Position numbers and translations under genes: made by a program. From positions 1-6,185 of the forward strand of contig JAOZSC010000170.1 of assembly GCA_029939875.1 (NCBI GenBank): 6,185 nucleotides of DNA, in the 5' to 3' direction. This stretch comes from Desulfobacterales bacterium (GTDB taxonomy: Bacteria > Desulfobacterota > Desulfobacteria > Desulfobacterales > JAFDCJ01). This document shows, one piece after another, positions 1-5,501 of the stretch. Position 1 is the first letter of the stretch. Each line of letters begins with the position of its first letter. The notes under the pieces are model-generated. The model had not been told where the DNA came from, did not search any database, and was given only the letters and a program-made list of their open reading frames with translations.

Positions 1-827
1 CCATGGGACCGGATCATTTTCGCTTCTTTCACGCCTTGGGCGTCAATTTAAAGCAGATTTACGGCCAGACAGAGGTGGCCGGCATCTCGGTGGTGCACCG
101 CAGCGGGGATATCAAATTTGACACCGTCGGGAGTCCCATCCCCGGCACCGAAGTCAAGATTGCCGACGACGGCGAAATTCTCACCCGCAGCTCCTCGGTT
201 TTTCTGGGCTATTACAAAAACGCGGAGGCCACGGAAAAAACCTTGAAGGACGGCTGGCTGTATTCGGGCGACAGGGGATTTATCGATGATGACGGTCACC
301 TGGTGGTTTTCGACCGTACCAAGGATGTCTTTACGCTGCGTGACGGCAAGCCTTTTGCCCCCCAGTACCTGGAAACCCGCCTCAAGTTCAGCCCTTACGT
401 CAAAGATTCATGGGTGATCGGTGATAAGAAAGACTACATCACCGCCGTGCTGTGCATTGACTATGCGGTGGTGGGCAAGTGGGCCGATGAAAATAAGCTT
501 AACTATACCAGTTACCAGGAGCTTTCCCAGATGCCGGAAGTTTACGATCTGGTGGAAAAACAAATCCGCCAGGCCAACAAGGACCTGCCCGATGTGGCCA
601 AGGTGATAAAATTCACCAATTTATACAAGGAGCTGGATGCAGACGATGATGAGCTGACGCGCACACGGAAACTGCGCCGCGCGTTTGTGGAAAAACGATA
701 CGAAGAAATCGTCGACGCCCTTTATTCCGACCGGGACAGCGTTCATATCGACACCATCATCAAGTACGAGGACGGTCGTAAAGCGCACATCAAGACTGAC
801 ATGCATATTCGCAAAACTGTGGATTGA
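1..827 (+). CDS. Acyl-CoA synthetase (AMP-forming), C-terminal part, 5' truncated by window edge
   Basis: Activates a carboxylic acid with ATP and CoA to an acyl-CoA in the cytoplasm (ANL adenylating superfamily). The reading frame is open from base 3 and the ATG there is internal: only about 274 residues remain of a protein normally near 600-650. Seen, counting from base 3: adenylate-binding motif YGQTE (20-24); GWLYSGDRG with the ribose-binding Asp at 90; the hinge region FDRTKD (103-108) followed by DGKPFAPQYLE; and ELTRTRKLRR (217-226), whose Lys223 sits where long-chain ligases carry the catalytic lysine of the mobile C-terminal domain. The 3' half is therefore intact. After that domain comes a short charged tail ending KTVD. 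The pattern resembles the long-chain/aromatic acyl-CoA ligases found beside LIV-type transporters. It lies 30 bases upstream of livH on the same strand, so co-transcription is likely. The substrate chain type cannot be read from this fragment. Confidence 0.9.
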   Translation, partial: MGPDHFRFFHALGVNLKQIYGQTEVAGISVVHRSGDIKFDTVGSPIPGTEVKIADDGEILTRSSSVFLGYYKNAEATEKTLKDGWLYSGDRGFIDDDGHLVVFDRTKDVFTLRDGKPFAPQYLETRLKFSPYVKDSWVIGDKKDYITAVLCIDYAVVGKWADENKLNYTSYQELSQMPEVYDLVEKQIRQANKDLPDVAKVIKFTNLYKELDADDDELTRTRKLRRAFVEKRYEEIVDALYSDRDSVHIDTIIKYEDGRKAHIKTDMHIRKTVD

Positions 828-843
828 CAATTTTCAATCAAAA

Positions 844-850
844 GGGGAAG
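844..850 (+). promoter_or_regulatory. Ribosome-binding site of livH
   Basis: GGGGAAG ends 7 bases before the ATG at 858 and supports that start. The ATG overlaps a TGA (TGATG) in another frame that is not the ligase stop, so this is not a stop-start coupling with the ligase. Confidence 0.6.
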
Positions 851-857
851 CCATCTG

Positions 858-1742
858 ATGGAACTGTTTTTCATGACCCTGACAACCGGCATTTTGGTCG
901 GTGGTATTTATGCCCTGGTGGCCCTGGGATGGGTGCTGATTTACAAGTGCTCCGGGGTGCTCAACCTGGCCATGGGAGAAATGACGCTGATCGGGGCTTA
1001 CATATCCCTGAGCTTTTACAACATGGGGGTGCCGTTTGTGCTGGCGCTGGTCATTTCCCTGGTGATCGGATTTATCCTGGGGATTGTAACCGAACGGATT
1101 TTTCTGGACAAACTCATCGGTGAGCCGGTCCTGACGGTGATCATGGTGACCGTGGGCCTATCGTTTTTTTTCAAGGGGACTGTTGAATTCATATGGGGAA
1201 CCGACACCCAGGTATTCACCCCGGCGGTGTTTTCCATCGAACCCATTCACATCGGACCAATGATTGTCGGCCAGGTGTACCTGTGGAGTTTTGTGGCCGC
1301 CATTGTTTTGCTGCTGATATTTGTGGCCTTTTTTAAATACACGCGCTGGGGACTTGCCATGCAGGCCACTGCTGACGATGAAATGGCCGCCCTGTCGCTG
1401 GGCGTCAGTGCGCGCTTCGTGTATGCCGCAGCCTGGGCCATTGCCTTTATGGCGGCGGGCGTCGGCGGCACGCTGCTGGGAAACATCAACGGGCTGAACA
1501 TCTCGGTGGGGTACCTGGGGCTTCTGGTCCTTCCTGCAGTGGTGCTTGGTGGGCTCAACTCCGTCCCGGGCGCCATCGTGGGGGGCATTGTCATCGGTCT
1601 TCTTCAGAACTTTTGTGGCGCATACCTTGACCGGTATTTTCCGGGCGGTGTCAAGGAGATCGCTCCCTTCGCTTTCATGGCCATATTTTTGCTATTCAAG
1701 CCATACGGACTGTGGGGATGGGAGCGGATCGAACGCGTTTAA
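858..1742 (+). CDS. livH: LIV/HAAT-family ABC transporter permease LivH
   Basis: Inner-membrane permease that pairs with LivM to form the import channel. The 294 residues match the usual LivH length. The N-terminal stretch GGIYALVALGWVLIY (15-29) followed by VLNLAMGEMTLIGAY (34-48) is the family hallmark (canonical form: VLNFAHGE..MLGAY), here with Met39 in place of the common His. About eight hydrophobic segments are visible, around 8-29, 36-54, 58-77, 91-112, 137-158, 187-208, 217-250 and 268-285. The cytoplasmic coupling loop that contacts the ATPases is at about 160-195 (YTRWGLAMQATADDEMAALSLG region), and the conserved GGLNSVPGAIVGG lies at 231-243. It follows the ligase gene by 30 bases and precedes livM by 121 bases. 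No defect seen. Family assignment is secure; the transported ligand is not shown by this gene. Confidence 0.95.
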   Translation: MELFFMTLTTGILVGGIYALVALGWVLIYKCSGVLNLAMGEMTLIGAYISLSFYNMGVPFVLALVISLVIGFILGIVTERIFLDKLIGEPVLTVIMVTVGLSFFFKGTVEFIWGTDTQVFTPAVFSIEPIHIGPMIVGQVYLWSFVAAIVLLLIFVAFFKYTRWGLAMQATADDEMAALSLGVSARFVYAAAWAIAFMAAGVGGTLLGNINGLNISVGYLGLLVLPAVVLGGLNSVPGAIVGGIVIGLLQNFCGAYLDRYFPGGVKEIAPFAFMAIFLLFKPYGLWGWERIERV

Positions 1743-1811
1743 CGCGAAGGGCATAGGGCATGGCGCAGGCGCAAAGCGCTAAGGGCATAGCGCAGAGCAT
1801 TACGCTCTGCG
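1743..1811 (+). repeat. Degenerate heptanucleotide tandem repeat ending in a hairpin
   Basis: Starting just after the livH stop, the spacer divides into 7-base units: CGCGAAG, GGCATAG, GGCATGG, CGCAGG (one base short), CGCAAAG, CGCTAAG, GGCATAG, CGCAGAG. Each begins C or G then GC, and each ends in G; the rough consensus is SGCAWAG. The next 14 bases (CATTACG, CTCTGCG) carry the inverse complement of the last unit, so CGCAGAGC (1791-1798) and GCTCTGCG (1804-1811) form a perfect 8-bp stem with the 5-base loop ATTAC. This is non-coding and lies between two genes of one operon. No T-run follows, so it does not look like an intrinsic terminator. Confidence 0.7.
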
Positions 1812-1852
1812 ACCGGATAAAGAGTTTTTAAAAATAAATAACCAATCGTTTC

Positions 1853-1856
1853 GGAG
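1853..1856 (+). promoter_or_regulatory. Ribosome-binding site of livM
   Basis: GGAG with 7 bases to the ATG at 1864. This favours that start over the internal ATG at 1954, which would remove a 30-residue hydrophilic N-terminus. Confidence 0.6.
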
Positions 1857-1863
1857 AAATTAA

Positions 1864-2964
1864 ATGTCGACAACCTGGCTTCCATGCGGGGAATACCACC
1901 AGAACTACAAACAGGACCATGCTTGGTTTCAAACCAAGTTTATCAAGGGTAAGATGATACTGCTGGCGCTCATTCTGATTTTTGGCATTCCATACGTCTC
2001 GGATCCTTACTTCCTCAGTATCTGCAACCAGGTCGGCTATACCATATTGGGCGCCCTCGGGGTGCAGCTGCTGATCGGTTTCTGCGGCCAGATCACCCTG
2101 GGACATGCCGCTTTTCTGGCCGTGGGCGCCTATACCAGCACCTTGCTGATATTGGAGTTTCCCTGGCCGAAAATACTGCTGGATTGGGGACTGGCCTATC
2201 CCATCAGCATTGTTGCGGCGGCCGTTGTGGCCGGTATTTGGAGTGTCCTGTTCGGGCTGCCGTCGGCCCGGGTCAAGGGGTTTTATTTAATTCTAACGAC
2301 CATGGCGGCCCAGTTTATCACCGTTGATTTTATAATTACCCAGTATGTCAGCCAAGTCGGCGGCCGGGGCCAGGCCTTTTCATTGCCTCCAGGAACGATA
2401 AAGATCGGGCCGTGGGTGATCGACAGTGATTTGAAAGTCTATTTTCTCATGCTCTTCCTTGTGATCACCTGTGTTGTCGCCGTGGTGAATCTGCTCCGGT
2501 CCCGGGTCGGCCGGGCCTGGGTGGCGATCCGGGACAATGATATCTCCGCCGAGGTCATGGGGATCAACGTTTTCAAATATAAACTGCTGGCCTTTTTCGT
2601 GGCCGGGGCTATCGGCGGAGTTACCGGCGCGTTCTGGATCAGCAACCTGGCGGCCATCAGCCCCGAGCATTTTCCGTGGTTCTGGTCTCTGTGGTTGGTG
2701 GGGGTCATTCTCATTGGAGGGGTGGGTTCTATCCACGGAACCATCTTCGGGTCCCTGTTTATGGTGATTATCATGGAAGCGCTGCAGCTGGCGGTCATGC
2801 CACTGGCCGATATCTGGCCGAAGCTGTTAATGGATTTTCTGTTTATCAAAGAGGCAATGTTCGGTCTGGCCATTTGTGCGTTCATGATTTTCGAACCCAA
2901 CGGCATTGCTTACCGATGGTGGCAGGGGAAAAATTATTTCAACCTTTGGCCCTTTTCCTATTAA
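1864..2964 (+). CDS. livM: LIV/HAAT-family ABC transporter permease LivM
   Basis: Second inner-membrane permease, partner of LivH. The 366 residues are within the LivM range. A hydrophilic N-terminus (1-30, with LPCGEY at 6-11) precedes the first membrane segment at 31-46. The family signature GFCGQITLGHAAF is at 72-84, followed by AVGAY. Next come GLPSARVKGFYLILTTMAAQ (131-150) and the cytoplasmic coupling loop at 213-244 (GRAWVAIRDNDISAEVMGIN, then KYKLLAF), which should contact LivF/LivG. The last conserved block is GVILIGGVGSIHGTIFGS (280-297). Other hydrophobic segments lie near 53-71, 78-97, 110-130, 190-210, 240-260, 272-305 and 330-343. The gene ends in tandem stops TAATAA. The LPCG-type N-terminal extension resembles LivM proteins encoded beside acyl-CoA ligases (recalled, not searched). 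A 332-base spacer follows, so the next gene may have its own promoter. Confidence 0.95.
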   Translation: MSTTWLPCGEYHQNYKQDHAWFQTKFIKGKMILLALILIFGIPYVSDPYFLSICNQVGYTILGALGVQLLIGFCGQITLGHAAFLAVGAYTSTLLILEFPWPKILLDWGLAYPISIVAAAVVAGIWSVLFGLPSARVKGFYLILTTMAAQFITVDFIITQYVSQVGGRGQAFSLPPGTIKIGPWVIDSDLKVYFLMLFLVITCVVAVVNLLRSRVGRAWVAIRDNDISAEVMGINVFKYKLLAFFVAGAIGGVTGAFWISNLAAISPEHFPWFWSLWLVGVILIGGVGSIHGTIFGSLFMVIIMEALQLAVMPLADIWPKLLMDFLFIKEAMFGLAICAFMIFEPNGIAYRWWQGKNYFNLWPFSY

Positions 2965-2989
2965 TAAATTCGCAAATGTGAATATATTT

Positions 2990-3027
2990 TCTATCCGGCG
3001 CAAGATCGAGAAACTGTGCCGGATGGA
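2990..3027 (+). other. Hairpin downstream of livM
   Basis: Positions 2990-3002 pair with 3015-3027: the core ATCCGGC/GCCGGAT is perfect, and the full stem is 13 bp with two G-U pairs around a 12-base loop. It begins 25 bases after the livM stop. No U-tract follows, so it could be a weak or factor-assisted terminator or an mRNA 3'-end stabiliser. It would separate permease expression from that of the binding protein. Confidence 0.45.
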
Positions 3028-3047
3028 TGATTGGCGAAACGCGCCTT

Positions 3048-3076
3048 TTGCACAACGATTTATTTAACAATATAAC
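3048..3076 (+). promoter_or_regulatory. Possible sigma-70-type promoter for the binding-protein gene
   Basis: TTGCAC (3048-3053), a 17-base spacer and TATAAC (3071-3076). The -10 element matches the consensus at five of six bases and the spacing is ideal, but the -35 element matches at only three of six. It lies just after the livM-distal hairpin in an AT-rich stretch. If used, it would give a leader of roughly 210 bases before the binding-protein ATG. AT-rich DNA yields such matches by chance, so this is tentative. Confidence 0.3.
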
Positions 3077-3224
3077 TTAGACGGTCTCCTAAAAAAAGTC
3101 CGTCAAAAACATTTAGCCACTATATATTGTCCTTAATTAAGCGCTCCATGCCATTTATATTGTGGTAGCTTTCTAAAATTTTGGTTTTTTACGGATGCCT
3201 TAGCGTTGAACTTTAACCAGAAAA

Positions 3225-3251
3225 AGGAGGTGGTAAACATAATCTATGTTT
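3225..3251 (+). promoter_or_regulatory. Strong Shine-Dalgarno followed by a small hairpin in the leader of the binding-protein gene
   Basis: AGGAGGTGG (3225-3233) is an excellent ribosome-binding sequence but lies 64 bases before the binding-protein ATG at 3297, which has its own GGGGAG. Immediately after it, AAACATA (3235-3241) and TATGTTT (3245-3251) form a perfect 7-bp inverted repeat with loop ATC. The stem is AU-rich and thus weak. Nearby starts are ATG 3246 (five codons, then TAA) and ATG 3253 (fifteen codons). Confidence 0.45.
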
Positions 3252-3252
3252 C

Positions 3253-3300
3253 ATGAGGGCTAATTACAATTTAGTTTACAACGAAAGGGGAGAACTATGA
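3253..3300 (+). CDS. Possible 15-residue leader peptide overlapping the binding-protein start
   Basis: ATG 3253 opens a 15-codon frame, MRANYNLVYNERGEL, whose TGA (3298-3300) overlaps the ATG of the binding-protein gene (3297-3299) as ATGA, the arrangement typical of translational coupling. The strong Shine-Dalgarno at 3225-3233 is too far away linearly (22 bases from the GGAGG core), but the intervening 7-bp hairpin would bring it within about 5 unpaired bases of this ATG. The sequence resembles no family I know. A frame this short can easily arise by chance. Confidence 0.2.
   Translation: MRANYNLVYNERGEL
3287..3292 (+). promoter_or_regulatory. Ribosome-binding site of the substrate-binding protein gene
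   Basis: GGGGAG with 4 bases to the ATG at 3297. It fixes the start directly before a well-formed signal peptide. Confidence 0.6.
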
Positions 3301-4547
3301 ACGTTCAAAATGTATGGTCTAAAGTATTCGTTACGGTGCTTACGGCGGCGTTGATTGTGGGCGTTGCCTCCTTTGCCGGAGCGGCGGCTACCATCAAAAT
3401 CGGTGCGCTTAACGATATGACGGGCGCTACCTCTGATGTGGGCAAGGATTACGCTCTGGGCATCGCCGAGGCGATCCATTACATTAACGACACGGGCGGG
3501 ATCAACGGCAAGCAGATCAAACTGTATCAGTTTGACTATGGATACCGAATCCCTGAGGCCTTAACGAAGTATAAACTGTTTAAAAGGTTGAAATGCATCT
3601 CCATTTTGGGTTGGGGTACCGGGGATACTGAAGCCCTGGCACCTACTGTTTCAAGGGACAAGATGCCTTATGTTTCTGCCTCGTACTCTGGTCATTTGTG
3701 CAATCCCGCAAAAACACCGTATAATCTGTTTTTCGCCACCGATTACTCTACACAGTCCCGGGGGCTGATCACGGCGTGGTTTGATAAAAAATGGCCGAGT
3801 AAACCTGATTACGGAAAGCGCAAACCCCGGATCGCCATGTGTTACATGTTTGCTTCTCCGTTTTCCAGCTCATCCATCAAGGCGGCAAAAGATCAGGCCA
3901 AACTACTCGGGTTTGATATCGGTCCGGACCAGGACGTCTCTTTGTTCGCCATCGATACCAAAAGCCAAATTTTGGCTTTAAAAAAATTCAAGCCAGACGT
4001 GCTTTTACATACCAACACGGTTATGTCGGTTGCCGCGACCCTGCGTGATGCCTATGCCCTTGGGCTGGGAGCTGACAATTTGATCAAATGCTGGGGCTAT
4101 GATGAGAACCTGCCCAAACTGGCTGGCAAGGCGGCCGAAGGTGCCATTGGTTGTGCACCGTGGGCGTTTTTCGGGCAAAATGTGCCGCTGATGGACAAGG
4201 TCGTGGAATATGCTAAAAAGTACAATCCCGGCATCCCGGTGGAAAAGCGCACTATCCATACGGTTCAGGCATGGGCCAATGCTTTGGGACTTGCCGAGGC
4301 CCTGAAACGGGCGGATAAGGCCGGTGATCTGAGCGGCGAAGGAATTCTGAAAAAGGGCTTTGAGACCATGAAAGATTATGAAATCGGTTTGGGTATCGCG
4401 CCGGTGACATATACAGCCACGGATCATAGGTCCATGAGTGAAGCCAAGATATACGAATACAAAAATGGCAAATTTAATCCCCTTGCTGGCGTGGACCTGA
4501 AAGAGCTCTGGCCGGACAAGTGGGAAAAAAAATGGCTCGGGTGGTAA
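3297..4547 (+). CDS. Periplasmic substrate-binding protein of the LIV/HAAT-type ABC transporter
   Basis: Captures the ligand in the periplasm and delivers it to LivH/LivM (type I periplasmic-binding fold, Peripla_BP_6-like). The 416 residues begin with a Sec signal peptide: Lys9, a hydrophobic core at 10-26, and a likely signal peptidase I site at AGA|A (after 29) or one residue later. There is no lipobox, as expected for a soluble Gram-negative binding protein. The mature start TIKIGALNDMTGATSDVG (32-49) and the following YINDTGGINGK (62-72) match the conserved first strand, ligand loop and helix of LivK-like proteins. The protein is longer than classical LivK (about 345-370 mature residues) and has five cysteines (100, 135, 182, 265, 286), where E. 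coli LivK has a single disulfide pair. Sequence beyond the N-terminal block is distant from true leucine-binding proteins, so I give no livK symbol. The ligase neighbour makes an aromatic or fatty carboxylate a reasonable guess. Confidence 0.92.
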   Translation: MNVQNVWSKVFVTVLTAALIVGVASFAGAAATIKIGALNDMTGATSDVGKDYALGIAEAIHYINDTGGINGKQIKLYQFDYGYRIPEALTKYKLFKRLKCISILGWGTGDTEALAPTVSRDKMPYVSASYSGHLCNPAKTPYNLFFATDYSTQSRGLITAWFDKKWPSKPDYGKRKPRIAMCYMFASPFSSSSIKAAKDQAKLLGFDIGPDQDVSLFAIDTKSQILALKKFKPDVLLHTNTVMSVAATLRDAYALGLGADNLIKCWGYDENLPKLAGKAAEGAIGCAPWAFFGQNVPLMDKVVEYAKKYNPGIPVEKRTIHTVQAWANALGLAEALKRADKAGDLSGEGILKKGFETMKDYEIGLGIAPVTYTATDHRSMSEAKIYEYKNGKFNPLAGVDLKELWPDKWEKKWLGW

Positions 4548-4559
4548 TCTGAGCAATGG

Positions 4560-4582
4560 GTTGATTGGAGCATCCGATCAAC
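4560..4582 (+). other. Hairpin between the binding-protein gene and livF
   Basis: GTTGATTGG (4560-4568) pairs with CCGATCAAC (4574-4582) in a 9-bp stem with one G-U pair and the loop AGCAT, starting 13 bases after the binding-protein stop. The only T-run (TTTTT at 4602-4606) lies 19 bases beyond, too far for a standard terminator. It is more likely an mRNA-stabilising or attenuating element that keeps binding-protein transcript levels above those of livF. Confidence 0.4.
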
Positions 4583-4640
4583 GGGACGCGTAGAACTCCT
4601 GTTTTTCGAGGCGCGCCGGTCAGCCGATTAACAAACCCCG

Positions 4641-4647
4641 AAGGAGG
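4641..4647 (+). promoter_or_regulatory. Ribosome-binding site that decides the livF start (TTG)
   Basis: AAGGAGG is a near-perfect Shine-Dalgarno. It ends 10 bases before TTG 4658 but 25 bases before the first in-frame ATG (4673), so the TTG is the better-supported start. The in-frame TTG at 4565 has no comparable site and lies inside the preceding hairpin. Confidence 0.65.
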
Positions 4648-4657
4648 TTACGGGACA

Positions 4658-5473
4658 TTGTCTAACGATAATATGATCCTGAAGATCAACAACATTGAGG
4701 TCAAGTATCACGAAGTTATTTTAGTGATCAAAGGCGTTTCCATCGAGGTTCCCGAAGGGGGGATTGTTGCCCTTCTGGGAGCCAACGGTGCCGGGAAGAG
4801 CACGACCTTAAAGGCCATCTCCGGTTTGTTAAAACACGAAGACGGTGAGGTTACCGATGGGTCGATTGAATTCATGGGCGAGCGTATTGATAAGATAGTG
4901 CCGGAAAAGATAGCCAAAATGGGTATTGTACAGGTTATCGAAGGGCGCCGGGTATTCGAACACCTGACGGTGGAACAGAACCTGAAGGTGGGCGCTCACA
5001 TGAAAAAAAAGGACGGCCGGTCAATCAAAGACGGACTGGAGATGGTATATCACTATTTTCCCCGTCTGAAAGAAAAACGCAATGAAACCGCCGGGTTTAT
5101 CAGTGGCGGGGAACAGCAGATGACCGTGGTCGGACGGGCCCTGATGACGAGTCCTAAACTGATTTTACTGGACGAGCCTTCCATGGGCCTGGCGCCGCTT
5201 CTCATCCATGAGATTTTCAATATCATCACCCGGCTGCACGAGCAGGAGAAGATCTCCATACTGCTGGTGGAGCAAAACGCCAAGTTAGCCCTCAGTGTGG
5301 CGCCCTATGCCTATGTGCTGGAAAACGGGCGCATCGTAATGGACGATACGGCTGAAAGACTCAGGGAAAATCCGGATATCAAGGATTTTTACCTGGGCAT
5401 GACGGATTTCGGGGGAAGGAAAAGCTTTCGAGACGTGAAGCATTACAAGCGAAGAAAGAGATGGCTCACCTAA
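4658..5473 (+). CDS. livF: LIV/HAAT-family ABC transporter ATP-binding protein LivF (TTG start)
   Basis: Cytoplasmic ATPase that drives LivH/LivM, normally as a heterodimer with LivG. From the TTG start it is 271 residues. Walker A GANGAGKST is at 41-49 (Lys47), the ABC signature ISGGEQQ at 148-154 (Ile replacing the usual Leu), and Walker B LILLDEP at 168-174 with Asp172 and catalytic Glu173. LivF rather than LivG is indicated by EGRRVFEHLTVEQNL, the text MTSPKLILLDEPSMGLAPLL, and LLVEQNA, where Gln stands in the H-loop position as in other LivF proteins. Two features differ from the ~235-residue E. coli LivF: a small insertion with EDGEVTDGSIEF before the Q-loop region, and a basic C-terminal tail ending RDVKHYKRRKRWLT. 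Both resemble the LivF branch found beside acyl-CoA ligases (recalled). It lies 110 bases after the binding-protein gene and 28 before the lipoprotein gene. Confidence 0.95.
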   Translation: MSNDNMILKINNIEVKYHEVILVIKGVSIEVPEGGIVALLGANGAGKSTTLKAISGLLKHEDGEVTDGSIEFMGERIDKIVPEKIAKMGIVQVIEGRRVFEHLTVEQNLKVGAHMKKKDGRSIKDGLEMVYHYFPRLKEKRNETAGFISGGEQQMTVVGRALMTSPKLILLDEPSMGLAPLLIHEIFNIITRLHEQEKISILLVEQNAKLALSVAPYAYVLENGRIVMDDTAERLRENPDIKDFYLGMTDFGGRKSFRDVKHYKRRKRWLT

Positions 5474-5487
5474 CCCTTAAACGCAAT

Positions 5488-5494
5488 AAGGGAG
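5488..5494 (+). promoter_or_regulatory. Ribosome-binding site of the lipoprotein gene
   Basis: AAGGGAG ends 7 bases before the ATG at 5502, and the encoded protein starts with a canonical lipoprotein signal. Confidence 0.6.
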
Positions 5495-5501
5495 ATTTAT
5501 T

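Noticed and set aside
3..5. ATG at base 3 as the start of the ligase gene
   Set aside because: The encoded protein starts just before the YGQTE motif and lacks the whole N-terminal ATP/substrate-binding domain. There is no room for a ribosome-binding site, so the gene clearly continues upstream of the window.
822..839. GATTGA/TCAATC inverted repeat at the end of the ligase gene
   Set aside because: Only 6 AU-rich base pairs with a 6-base loop, overlapping the stop codon; too weak to call a regulatory hairpin or terminator.
3033..3051. GG...GC pair resembling a sigma-54 promoter (TTGG...TTGCAC)
   Set aside because: The gap between GG and GC is 15 bases; sigma-54 promoters need about 10.
3080..3104. 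GACGG/CCGTC inverted repeat in the livM-binding protein spacer
   Set aside because: Five base pairs around a 15-base loop with a mismatch at the inner end; expected by chance.
3127..3161. TTGTCC and TATATT as an alternative promoter
   Set aside because: The spacer is 23 bases, too long for sigma-70.
4005..4556. Long antisense open frame (183 codons) opposite the binding-protein gene
   Set aside because: It lies wholly within a well-supported plus-strand gene, shows no recognisable motif and begins without a ribosome-binding site; it follows from the codon bias of the sense gene. The same holds for the other minus-strand and alternative-frame openings.
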